The notes under the pieces were generated by a model that saw only the letters and a program-made list of their open reading frames with translations, ran no database searches and was not told the origin of the DNA. The translations under genes were made by a program, and so were the position numbers. 7,779 nucleotides of DNA, from the NCBI GenBank assembly GCA_947462525.1, contig CANHPK010000062.1, forward strand, positions 1 to 7,779, given 5' to 3'. The DNA comes from Roseiflexaceae bacterium (GTDB lineage: Bacteria; Chloroflexota; Chloroflexia; Chloroflexales; Roseiflexaceae). Shown piece after piece: positions 1-5,863 of this stretch; within the stretch, counting starts at the first letter, position 1; every line of letters starts with the position of its first letter.

Positions 1-345
1 AGTCAGCTCCGTGCCGATGGCGAAAAGGATTTGTTCGCCAAAGTAGCCGCTATGTCTCCCGACGAAGCAGCCATCGCCACGCGCCTCCACGAACTCGTCA
101 CGACGCATGCTCCCATGCTCGCCCCCAAAACATGGTACGGTATGCCGGCTTGGGCGCGTGATGGTAAGGTCGTCTGTTTCTTTCAGTCCGGGAGCAAATT
201 CGGCTCACGTTACAACACATTCGGCTTCCAAGATGCAGCCACGCTCGATGACGGCCCCATGTGGCCTACGTCATATGCCCTCCAGGCGATGACGCCTGAG
301 GTCGAAGCGCAGATTGTGGCCTTGTTGAAAAAATCAACCAAATAG
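1..345 (+). CDS. DUF1801-like protein, 3' part (5' end outside window)
   Basis: The reading frame is open from base 1, so the gene begins upstream; 114 residues are visible. An internal TTG at 31 could start translation, but residues before it (DGEKDLFAKVAAM) look like the usual continuation of this family, so I treat the gene as truncated by the window edge. The core LAPKTWYGMPAWARDGKVV followed by CFFQSGSKF, a YNTFGF segment and LDDG-MWPT matches small actinobacterial and Chloroflexota proteins usually annotated as DUF1801 or hypothetical, normally about 140-150 aa. DUF1801 proteins have a YdhG/frataxin-like fold and are sometimes called iron chaperones, but a biochemical role for this subgroup is not established. 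It ends with TAG at 343-345. A long hairpin follows 18 nt later, and the next gene is convergent. Another DUF1801-type gene lies at 1674, but the two are not close copies. Confidence 0.75.
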   Translation, partial: SQLRADGEKDLFAKVAAMSPDEAAIATRLHELVTTHAPMLAPKTWYGMPAWARDGKVVCFFQSGSKFGSRYNTFGFQDAATLDDGPMWPTSYALQAMTPEVEAQIVALLKKSTK

Positions 346-363
346 CATCATACCCACAATACT

Positions 364-410
364 TGGGCAGTCTGTTTTCTGTGCCAGAGCACACGAAAAC
401 AGACTGCCCA
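364..410. other. Long near-perfect hairpin in convergent spacer
   Basis: A 16-bp perfect inverted repeat pairs 364-379 with 395-410 (arms begin TGGGCAGTCTG and end CAGACTGCCCA). It continues inward as 380-384 with 389-393, with only C394 bulged and a four-base CAGA loop, so 21 base pairs in all. It lies 18 nt past the stop of the upstream plus-strand gene. A U-tract is poor on both sides, so it is not a textbook intrinsic terminator. A bidirectional terminator, an RNA 3'-end stabiliser, or a dispersed palindromic element are all possible. Confidence 0.7.
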
Positions 411-419
411 TTCTGTACT

Positions 420-477
420 GCATCACTCGCAGGATCCTCCGGTACGCCGCGTCTCTGCGTGATGCCGTTCCTTTTTT
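420..477 (+). terminator. Possible weak terminator-like hairpin
   Basis: GCATCA (420-425) pairs with TGATGC (460-465). Inside it, after a two-base bulge, CGCAG (428-432) pairs with CTGCG (455-459). A run of six T (472-477) follows on the plus strand, but six bases after the stem, which is further than usual. It could back up termination of the DUF1801-like gene at 1-345. Low confidence. Confidence 0.3.
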
Positions 478-493
478 CTCTCAGCCCACCGAA

Positions 494-527
494 CTACTAC
501 CTACTACCTACTACCTACTACCTACTA
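494..527. repeat. Perfect heptanucleotide tandem repeat (CTACTAC)n, array 1
   Basis: Four perfect copies of CTACTAC (494-521) plus six bases of a fifth (522-527). The array lies 3 nt beyond the stop codon of the minus-strand aldo/keto reductase, whose sense strand therefore reads GTAGTAG repeats just after its stop. The whole array recurs identically inside the longer array at 7408-7452. Short tandem heptamers of this kind resemble the STRR heptamer repeats known from cyanobacterial spacers; that analogy is mine, not proof of common origin. Confidence 0.95.
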
Positions 528-530
528 ATT

Positions 531-1511
531 CTATATCGCTCCGACCACGGCATGCGGCACATACGGTGCTTCGAGGTAGGCGACGTCTTCACGGCTGAGG
601 GCCACATCCAGCACTGCGACCGCTTCGTCCAGATGTGCCGCCTTGGTGGCACCAATAATCGGTGCGTTCACCGGTGCGCGCTGGAGCAACCAGGCAAGCG
701 CAATCTGTGTGCGTGTCACACCATACCGGACTGCTAGCTCTGCCACCCGTTCGATGACGAGCTTGTCTGCCGCGGCAGTGCCGTCGTACTTCGACACTGC
801 AGTCGTATCAGTCTGTGCACGCAGGGAACTCTCTGCTGACCAGTCACGGGTTAGACGTCCCGCAGCCAATGGGCTATACGGGGTCACGCCGATGTTGGCG
901 TCGAGGCAGAGCGGCAGCATTTCACGCTCTTCTTCACGATAGATCAAGTTGTAATGGTTCTGCATCGACACAAACCGCGTCCAGTTGTTTTTCTCGGCAG
1001 TATGGAGCGCTTTTTGGAACTGCCAGGCGTACATGGCTGACGCCCCGATGTAGCGCGTCTTGCCGGCTTTGACGACATCGTGCAGGGCTTCCATCGTCTC
1101 TTCGATGGGTGTGTGGTAGTCCCAGCGATGAATAATGTACAGGTCGACATACTCCATCCCGAGGCGTTTCAGGCTGTTGTCGATTTCGTGCATGATCGAT
1201 TTGCGCGACAAACCGCCGGTGTTTTGCCCATCCTTCATCTTCATAAAGACTTTGGTGGCGACCACGACTTCGTCGCGTTTGGCGTAGTCACGCAGTGCAC
1301 GGCCCAGGATTTCTTCGCTGGCACCCAACGAGTAGATATTCGCCGTGTCGAAAAAATTGACGCCCTGGTCGATTGCATGCTTCACCACCGCCCGGCTATC
1401 GTGTTCGTTGAGCACCCACTTGTGGATCCAGTTCGTATCGCCGAAGCCCATGCAACCCAGACAGATGCGCGAAATGTCCATGCCCGTGTTGCCCAGTTTT
1501 GTGTACTTCAT
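531..1511 (-). CDS. Aldo/keto reductase, YajO-like
   Basis: A 326-residue NAD(P)H-dependent oxidoreductase of the aldo/keto reductase superfamily, a cytosolic TIM barrel. The tetrad is visible: Asp55 and Tyr60 in FFDTANIYS, Lys87 in VVVATKVF, and His128 in LYIIHRWDY. The later blocks FVSMQNHYNLIYREEEREM and APIIGATK, and the C-terminal end APYVPHAVVG, track closely with E. coli YajO, which has been linked to 1-deoxyxylulose-5-phosphate formation. Whether this protein shares that substrate cannot be read from sequence. The frame stays open 37 codons upstream to 1622, but I chose the ATG at 1509-1511: MKYTKLGNTGMDISR is the normal family N-terminus and an AGAAGGAAG Shine-Dalgarno lies just upstream. 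A TATGAT -10-like box (rc of 1549-1554) is present without a good -35. It is divergent from the gene at 1674. TAG at 531-533 is the stop, followed at once by heptad array 1. Confidence 0.95.
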   Translation of the reverse strand: MKYTKLGNTGMDISRICLGCMGFGDTNWIHKWVLNEHDSRAVVKHAIDQGVNFFDTANIYSLGASEEILGRALRDYAKRDEVVVATKVFMKMKDGQNTGGLSRKSIMHEIDNSLKRLGMEYVDLYIIHRWDYHTPIEETMEALHDVVKAGKTRYIGASAMYAWQFQKALHTAEKNNWTRFVSMQNHYNLIYREEEREMLPLCLDANIGVTPYSPLAAGRLTRDWSAESSLRAQTDTTAVSKYDGTAAADKLVIERVAELAVRYGVTRTQIALAWLLQRAPVNAPIIGATKAAHLDEAVAVLDVALSREDVAYLEAPYVPHAVVGAI

Positions 1512-1589
1512 GGTTCTTCCTTCTGTGATCGCACGAAAAATGTCTTGAATCATACACGACGCAGTACCTGCCTCTTGCGCGGTAGAGCC

Positions 1590-1646
1590 GGTTCTACGTC
1601 TGTGCAGAACCAAAACCCGCACCCGTGAGATGCGCTATACTGCGCA
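1590..1646 (+). promoter_or_regulatory. Candidate promoter/operator region of the DUF1801-type gene
   Basis: A -10-like TATACT (1636-1641) sits 32 nt before the ATG at 1674. It forms exactly the six-base centre of a palindrome, TGCGC (1631-1635) and GCGCA (1642-1646). Further upstream is a second dyad, GGTTCT (1590-1595) and AGAACC (1606-1611), separated by 10 nt. No good -35 hexamer is seen at 17 nt, which would suit an activated or weak promoter. Operator function is an inference from symmetry. Confidence 0.4.
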
Positions 1647-1673
1647 GACTCGCGCACACAGACGGAGCAACAG

Positions 1674-2027
1674 ATGCCTTCACGATACGCCGATGTCCCC
1701 GAATACTACGCAACGTTGACCGACGCACAACGGACAACCATGAGCGAGATCATTGATTTTGTCCTCGCCGAGTTCCCGCACCTCGAGGTCAAGATCGCCT
1801 GGAACAAGCCACACATCCACCACAACGGCAAGTATGTCCTGGGGATGGAAGCCGCCAAGAAACACCTGATGTTTCACCCGTGGAGTGTCCCCGTCTTCGA
1901 GCGTTTTCTGCCGCGTCTGACCGGATATGTCAGCGGCAAGCGCACCTTCCAAATACCCCTCACCTGGACCATGGACCGCACCCTCATCCGCGACATCGTC
2001 GTCGCCCAACTGGCGACCATGGAGTAG
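1674..2027 (+). CDS. DUF1801 / YdhG-type small protein
   Basis: A 117-residue soluble protein with no signal peptide or membrane segment. The order is that of the DUF1801 (YdhG-like) fold: an N-terminal helix (YADVPEYYATLTDAQR), an acidic helix, then LEVKIAWNKPHIHHNGKYVLG, AAKKHLMFHPW and a C-terminal SGKRTFQIPLTW segment ending in a helix. Members are sometimes labelled iron chaperones because of frataxin-like folds. The His-rich HIHH (47-50) and H64/H68 could bind metal, but this is not demonstrated. The start at 1674 has GGAG at 1664-1667, six bases before the ATG. It is divergent from the aldo/keto reductase and monocistronic: a strong intrinsic terminator begins 15 nt after the TAG. It differs from the DUF1801-like gene at 1-345 and is a separate family branch, not a recent duplicate. 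Confidence 0.85.
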   Translation: MPSRYADVPEYYATLTDAQRTTMSEIIDFVLAEFPHLEVKIAWNKPHIHHNGKYVLGMEAAKKHLMFHPWSVPVFERFLPRLTGYVSGKRTFQIPLTWTMDRTLIRDIVVAQLATME

Positions 2028-2041
2028 CTGTCCCCGGCGAT

Positions 2042-2074
2042 ACCGTCCGTTGCACCTGCAACGGACGGTTTTTT
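2042..2074 (+). terminator. Rho-independent terminator of the DUF1801-type gene
   Basis: A 12-bp perfect stem, ACCGTCCGTTGC (2042-2053) with GCAACGGACGGT (2058-2069), closes a four-base loop (ACCT) and runs directly into six T residues (2069-2074). This is a textbook intrinsic terminator 15 nt after the stop codon, and it separates this gene from the co-directional NurA-domain gene. The 255-nt spacer that follows (2075-2329) holds only small dyads, such as GTAATCA (2127-2133) with TGATTAC (2136-2142), and no recognisable gene. Confidence 0.95.
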
Positions 2075-2329
2075 GTGTCACGCGGGGATGACAAACGTGC
2101 TGAACGAATCCGGCGGCAGTGCCGGCGTAATCACCTGATTACCGATCATGATGGATGAGGGGTACAAACGTCACTCCCGCCGACATTATTTGCACCATGG
2201 GCATGCGGAAGCCCGTAAAGTTGGCAAGGACACCCTGCGCAAAAAACGCGCTGCATGGTGCCGCCTCACGTGTGACGTATTGCCCCTATGGTACGCTAGA
2301 TTGGAGAGATGCAAATCAAGGAGGCTCGT

Positions 2330-3535
2330 ATGCCGCTCGACGTGATTGCCTTGGCGAGCGCAGTGCGTGACATGACCACCCATGTGGTGTCGGGTGCGGC
2401 CGAACGTCTGCGTCAACGTGCCATGATCCGTACCATGCTCGAACGCCACAGCGGTCACGAAGAGCACTGGAACGACGTCGTCACCATCAGTGACCGTACC
2501 CAGTGGTTGCTGGCGCGGACAACCGAAGCCTTCGATACCGCCCGTCCCGCACCGTTGTGCCCCGACGAGTACATCATCGTCGCCACCGATGGGTCACAAC
2601 TCGACGTCGAGCGCCACGGGATGGCGGTCTGCGCGCTCATCAACATCGGCCAGGTGTACATTCGCTACGGCGCCCAGCCCGAGGCCCAGCTCAGCTCGGT
2701 GCCACAACTCGCCTACCAAGACCATGATTTGTACATCACCACCGGGCTGCGGCGCATACCCGTCGAAGGGCAATTGCTCAACGCCAAGCGTGATGCCCAC
2801 GAAGGTATCGCACTGGCGGCCTTGGCCGAGACACATCAGCAGGGCGAGATCCCCATCGTCGCCCTGCAAGACGGTACGCTGATGCGTTGGAATCTGGCCA
2901 ACAGCGAAGACGTGGTACGCACCGCACTACTCGATCCGTATTTGGCAGCCCTCGATCGGTGCAAGGCATTGGGCATCCCGGTGGCATCGTACATCTCGCG
3001 GCCGCGCTCGCCCGAGTTCCTCGGCATGGTACGGTTGATGTTTTGCCCCGATGTACGGCTACCTGAGCGCCGCGGGGCAATCTGCGACCAGTGTAGTGAT
3101 GTACGTGCAGGCCGCGCACCGTCGTGCCGCCCGTGTGACGACATGGCAGATGCGGATATCTACCTCGATCGGCTCGCCGAAGGGCAACGTGGCCCGATTG
3201 CACTTTCACTCTCTCGTGCAAATCGCGAGTTTTACCGCGAGCATGCGATTCATTTCTTTTATCTCCGGGTGGGTGACGAAATCGCCCGCGTCGAGGTGCC
3301 GCAGTGGGTTGCCCAAAACGCCGCACTCGTCGACCGCGTGCATGCAGTCGTCTATGACCAGGCGCTCCGTGGACAAGGGTATCCTGTTGCGCTGGCACGT
3401 GCACATGAACAAGCCATCGTGCGAGCGAGCGACCGCAGAGTGTTTTTGCACATGGTCGAACAGATGCTCGTCAACAACGAATTGCCGGCGTTGAATTCAC
3501 GCAAGAGGGATAGCAAACAATCTCAGTCTGTTTGA
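2330..3535 (+). CDS. NurA-domain nuclease with a Cys-rich insertion
   Basis: A 401-residue cytosolic protein with the NurA fold, a Mn-dependent 5'-to-3' nuclease family first known from archaeal HerA-Mre11-Rad50 end resection. Visible marks are ATDGSQ with metal-ligand Asp87, ALQDGTL with Asp181, the PVASYISRPRS strand (217-226), and the C-terminal RVEVPQWVA to YPVALARAHE block with His359. The start at 2330 has AAGGAGG (2318-2324) five bases away; the in-frame ATG at 2309 lacks comparable spacing and would place this Shine-Dalgarno inside the gene. Residues 239-269 carry five cysteines, including a CX2C-X10-CX2C pattern (Cys252, 255, 266, 269), a probable zinc-binding insertion just before the D(A)DIYLDRL segment. 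No HerA, Mre11 or Rad50 gene is in the window, so it acts alone or with distant partners. TGA is followed after one base by heptad array 2. Confidence 0.88.
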   Translation: MPLDVIALASAVRDMTTHVVSGAAERLRQRAMIRTMLERHSGHEEHWNDVVTISDRTQWLLARTTEAFDTARPAPLCPDEYIIVATDGSQLDVERHGMAVCALINIGQVYIRYGAQPEAQLSSVPQLAYQDHDLYITTGLRRIPVEGQLLNAKRDAHEGIALAALAETHQQGEIPIVALQDGTLMRWNLANSEDVVRTALLDPYLAALDRCKALGIPVASYISRPRSPEFLGMVRLMFCPDVRLPERRGAICDQCSDVRAGRAPSCRPCDDMADADIYLDRLAEGQRGPIALSLSRANREFYREHAIHFFYLRVGDEIARVEVPQWVAQNAALVDRVHAVVYDQALRGQGYPVALARAHEQAIVRASDRRVFLHMVEQMLVNNELPALNSRKRDSKQSQSV

Positions 3536-3536
3536 T

Positions 3537-3571
3537 AATGAGTAGTTAGTAGTGAGTAATGAGTAGTTTGA
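3537..3571. repeat. Degenerate heptad tandem repeat, array 2
   Basis: Five consecutive heptads in register: AATGAGT, AGTTAGT, AGTGAGT, AATGAGT, AGTTTGA. The array starts 1 nt after the TGA of the NurA-domain gene. Although diverged, it keeps the period of 7 and the stop-codon-rich AGT/TAG/TGA content on the gene's sense strand. Bases 3544-3558 are a 15-bp perfect inverted match to 4040-4054 in array 3, across the four-helix-bundle gene. Confidence 0.85.
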
Positions 3572-3598
3572 ATTATAGAGCGGGGTAGGGAATTCAAG

Positions 3599-3620
3599 TC
3601 TGGTAATGCTCTGGTAATGC
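3599..3620 (+). repeat. 11-bp perfect tandem duplication upstream of four-helix-bundle gene
   Basis: TCTGGTAATGC occurs twice back to back (3599-3609 and 3610-3620). It lies 41 bp before the start codon and 14 bp before the hairpin at 3634. Each copy holds TGGTAATGC, which loosely resembles an extended -10 element. Possible paired operator or a simple duplication; function unknown. Confidence 0.8.
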
Positions 3621-3633
3621 CCTGATGAAATAA

Positions 3634-3656
3634 TCCTCCTGTAACTATAAGGAGGA
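3634..3656 (+). promoter_or_regulatory. Hairpin sequestering the Shine-Dalgarno of the four-helix-bundle gene
   Basis: TCCTCCT (3634-3640) is perfectly complementary to AGGAGGA (3650-3656), with a nine-base loop. The right arm contains almost the entire Shine-Dalgarno AAGGAGG (3649-3655) that lies five bases before the ATG at 3661. The left arm copies the anti-Shine-Dalgarno CCTCCT of 16S rRNA. As RNA, the fold would block ribosome loading unless opened, so this is a probable translational switch: protein-responsive, temperature-responsive or coupled to another event. Confidence 0.7.
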
Positions 3657-3660
3657 CGGT

Positions 3661-4014
3661 ATGCAGCAGCCGAGTATTATTCGTGAGAAAAGTTATCGTT
3701 TTGCGTTGCGCATCATTTCTTTATACAAAGCATACGGATCAAAACACGCAAGCCAACCGCTCTTTCATCAACTTTTGCGTTCTGGAACGAGCATTGGAGC
3801 AAACGTAGAAGAGGCAATTGGCGCAGAATCGCGTGCTGATTTTCGTCACAAAATGGCGATTGCATATAAAGAAGCTCGTGAAACCGAATACTGGTTGAGG
3901 CTGCTTGTTGATTCGAACCTCATCCCTGAATCTGATGTTCAAACAATGTTGCAGCATTCCACTGAGTTAGTAAAAATACTGTATGCAATCGGCAAAACAA
4001 TGAAAAAAACCTGA
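3661..4014 (+). CDS. Four-helix-bundle protein (S23 / 23S rRNA intervening-sequence protein family)
   Basis: A 117-residue all-helical protein with four predicted helices, roughly residues 6-28, 33-56, 60-84 and 90-115. The hallmark LLRSGTSIGANVEEA (38-52) followed by DFRHKMAIAYKEARETEYWL identifies the TIGR02436-type four-helix-bundle family. Relatives are encoded inside 23S rRNA intervening sequences in some bacteria and as stand-alone genes in many others; they form pentamers and share a fold with Avd of diversity-generating retroelements. The stand-alone role is unknown; nucleic-acid binding is the usual guess. No rRNA is nearby here. The ATG at 3661 has a perfect AAGGAGG five bases upstream, but that site is buried in a hairpin. 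The coding sequence is visibly richer in A and T than its neighbours, and it sits between two heptad arrays in inverted orientation, which suggests acquisition as a small cassette. It ends in TGA and is convergent with NAD kinase. Confidence 0.93.
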   Translation: MQQPSIIREKSYRFALRIISLYKAYGSKHASQPLFHQLLRSGTSIGANVEEAIGAESRADFRHKMAIAYKEARETEYWLRLLVDSNLIPESDVQTMLQHSTELVKILYAIGKTMKKT

Positions 4015-4022
4015 AAGATCTC

Positions 4023-4059
4023 AATTACTAATTACTAGCTACTCACTACTAACTGCTAA
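4023..4059. repeat. Degenerate heptad tandem repeat, array 3
   Basis: Five heptads in register: AATTACT, AATTACT, AGCTACT, CACTACT, AACTGCT, then two bases more. The array ends directly at the stop codon of NAD kinase (4060-4062, minus strand). Bases 4040-4054 are the 15-bp inverted partner of 3544-3558. The spacer between the two convergent genes here is almost entirely this array, and no intrinsic terminator is visible. Confidence 0.85.
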
Positions 4060-4884
4060 TCAGTCGCGTCGCAATCGTTGCGTCAAGCGCGCATAGAATG
4101 TATTTGACGAATAGACGCGTTTGAACGCGCATGTCCGTTGCGAGCGGCGAATCGTCACCGTGTCGCCTTCTTGGAGCGGGTGATGATCATTGCCATCTGC
4201 ATAGACTGCTGCCGAATGCCGGCCGCGCAGCGTCAATTGGAGCGTTGCGTCTTCGTGCAAGACCAATGATTTGATGCTGGTCATGTGCGCCGCAATGGGG
4301 ACCATCACCATCGCTGTCGAGCGTGGGTCCATAATCGGTCCACCCGCGGACAATGCGTACGCTGTCGAGCCGGTCGCGGTAGAAATAATCAAACCATCGG
4401 AGTGGTAGGTGTTCAAATGCGTGTCATAGATGCGCACGTCGATGCTGATAATGCGGTTGATATCACGCCGGGTGATGATGATTTCGTTGATGGCAATCAG
4501 GTCCAAATCGGGACTACCGTCGACATGCGTGACGACGCCCTCGATCATCGAGCGTTCGTCGATCCAACCACCGCCATCCAAGACGGTGCTGATACCCTCG
4601 TAGAACGTGTCGGGCTCGAGTTCGGCCATAAAGTTCAAGTGGCCGAGTGCCACCGGCAACACCGGTACGCCAATCCGCATGCCCACACGTGCCGCACGCA
4701 ACACCGTGCCATCGCCACCTGCTGCCACAAACAAATCGGCAGGCTCAACCGAGCGTACGTCACGGCCCTCGTGCGAGGCACTGCGCCAGGTGTCGACGCC
4801 ACGACCGCGCAACCACGTTGTGGCCGCCTCAGAAAAGCGCACACTCGCATCCGAAAAAGGATTGTAAAACACCCCGACGCGCAT
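4060..4884 (-). CDS. nadK: NAD kinase
   Basis: A 274-residue ATP-NAD kinase (ATP/polyphosphate:NAD 2'-phosphotransferase) that makes NADP in the cytosol. Diagnostic motifs are GGDGT (56-60, catalytic Asp58), the NE pair (133-134), DGLIISTATGSTAYALSAGGP (163-183) that binds NAD and aligns the substrate, and YADG (228-231). The segment after GGDGT reads LGHLNFMAEL, where the family more often has LG-LGFL-E, a mild divergence in the same loop. Length is normal for the short bacterial form. The ATG (4882-4884) follows the preceding gene's TAG by 9 nt, and the GGAG Shine-Dalgarno overlaps that stop (TAGGAG), so the two genes are translationally close and almost surely one operon. No separate promoter is seen. 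It ends convergently with the four-helix-bundle gene, and array 3 touches its stop. Confidence 0.97.
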   Translation of the reverse strand: MRVGVFYNPFSDASVRFSEAATTWLRGRGVDTWRSASHEGRDVRSVEPADLFVAAGGDGTVLRAARVGMRIGVPVLPVALGHLNFMAELEPDTFYEGISTVLDGGGWIDERSMIEGVVTHVDGSPDLDLIAINEIIITRRDINRIISIDVRIYDTHLNTYHSDGLIISTATGSTAYALSAGGPIMDPRSTAMVMVPIAAHMTSIKSLVLHEDATLQLTLRGRHSAAVYADGNDHHPLQEGDTVTIRRSQRTCAFKRVYSSNTFYARLTQRLRRD

Positions 4885-4893
4885 GGGGTACTC

Positions 4894-5787
4894 CTACTCG
4901 GGCCGCATGACGCGTACAAGCGCGTCGGCGATATGGCTGATATCCGTTACTTCGTGCAGTGTATCACAAGCTGGCCCGACTACCAAGAGTGGGACCGGGT
5001 TGCGCGTGTGGCTGGGGTCCGATTGGCACTCGAAGTTCCCATGATCGCTCGAAATAACCAACGAATCCTGTGGCCGCAGCGTTGCAACGACCCCACCGAC
5101 GAGTCGATCAATGCGCGTCACGACGGTTGCCGCGTCAATGGTGCTCCGGCCGTGCCCAACAAGGTCCGTAAGGAATGTTTCGTAGAGTGTCAGCACATGG
5201 CCCTGTGCGAGGCGCGCCAGGTTGACCCCAGCATCGTATGCATCAATGGCGGCAACGCGTTCCGGGTGACGCGTCTGCATCACATCGTTGGTGATATCCC
5301 ACGACAATGCCTGACCCGCCACCAAATCGTCGACCGTGCGAAAACGCACATCCGCACCCTCGGCTGCTATCACACTCGCCGATTTGCGGAGCTTGCGTGT
5401 GGCGATGGCATCCCAAAATCCGCCATCAAAGGCGTTGGCAAAGGCACTACTCCCGTGCATCAAGGCACGCCGCAACACACTCTGGTCGCGCAGGGTTTGT
5501 TGCAACGCCGTCGGTGGGAAGTGTGATTGATGCCGTTGGACCAGCCCGACGGCATCGATCCCTGCAAACAATGCGGTCTGGCCCGTCCCACTCTGGGGGA
5601 GCCCCGGAACACTGAAGCATGCGTCGATTGCTTTGAGCAGGGCATGTCGGTGCCGTCCGACGGCGTTGTGCAGCAGCGGGGCACCTACCAGTGCCTGCAC
5701 AAACGGCATTGCGGTTGTTGCAAAGGGATTATCGCTCCGAGCATCGGTGAGCCCGATTCCATCGATAAAGACAAAGACGATTGCCAT
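4894..5787 (-). CDS. Alkaline-phosphatase-superfamily metalloenzyme (PGM/phosphopentomutase-like), compact form
   Basis: A 297-residue member of the phosphoglycerate mutase/phosphopentomutase branch of the alkaline phosphatase superfamily. A complete two-metal site can be read: Asp9 in FIDGIG, Thr68 in PQSGTGQTALFAG as likely nucleophile, Asp208 and His212 in TDLVGHG, Asp248-His249 in SSDHGNFE, and His260 in SHTRNPVPLLV. It is much shorter than cofactor-independent phosphoglycerate mutase (about 500 aa) or phosphopentomutase (about 400 aa), so the domain between the metal-site halves is reduced. A phosphatase or mutase on a small phosphorylated substrate is likely; the substrate is unknown. 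The start at 5785-5787 is chosen because MAIVFVFIDGIG places the first metal ligand correctly; the Shine-Dalgarno there is weak. NAD kinase follows 9 nt after the stop, hinting at a link to nucleotide or cofactor metabolism. No convincing minus-strand promoter was found in the divergent region. Confidence 0.88.
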   Translation of the reverse strand: MAIVFVFIDGIGLTDARSDNPFATTAMPFVQALVGAPLLHNAVGRHRHALLKAIDACFSVPGLPQSGTGQTALFAGIDAVGLVQRHQSHFPPTALQQTLRDQSVLRRALMHGSSAFANAFDGGFWDAIATRKLRKSASVIAAEGADVRFRTVDDLVAGQALSWDITNDVMQTRHPERVAAIDAYDAGVNLARLAQGHVLTLYETFLTDLVGHGRSTIDAATVVTRIDRLVGGVVATLRPQDSLVISSDHGNFECQSDPSHTRNPVPLLVVGPACDTLHEVTDISHIADALVRVMRPE

Positions 5788-5863
5788 GCGGGCACACTCA
5801 CTTCGTGTATGGCTGCGAGAGGGTTGTATGGCATGACAATGACGAACAGGAATGTCCGTTTCA

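Noticed and set aside
494..527. CRISPR-like array
   Set aside because: The units are 7 bp with no spacers and no cas genes; this is a tandem short repeat.
1512..1622. N-terminal extension of the aldo/keto reductase to 1622
   Set aside because: The extra 37 residues are Arg-rich and unlike the family, and a good Shine-Dalgarno precedes the internal ATG at 1511.
1080..1628. A 182-codon plus-strand open frame
   Set aside because: It is antisense to the aldo/keto reductase, whose motifs are unmistakable, and has no recognisable domain or Shine-Dalgarno.
2309..2329. Upstream ATG as start of the NurA-domain gene
   Set aside because: The strong AAGGAGG at 2318-2324 is ideally placed for the ATG at 2330 and would be inside the gene with the earlier start.
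2075..2329. Small gene in the spacer before the NurA-domain gene
   Set aside because: Open frames here are short, overlap in several frames, lack ribosome-binding sites and resemble no family. Only small dyads are visible.
2330..3535. Part of a HerA-NurA defence or repair module
   Set aside because: No HerA ATPase or other partner is adjacent; the flanking genes are unrelated.
3661..4014. Avd accessory protein of a diversity-generating retroelement
   Set aside because: The fold family is related, but there is no reverse transcriptase, no template/variable repeat pair and no target gene in the window.
4285..5526. A 413-codon open frame on the plus strand
   Set aside because: It lies antisense to NAD kinase and the metalloenzyme, both of which carry full catalytic motifs. 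Its product shows no family motif and is rich in Arg, His and Thr, as expected of a GC-driven shadow frame.
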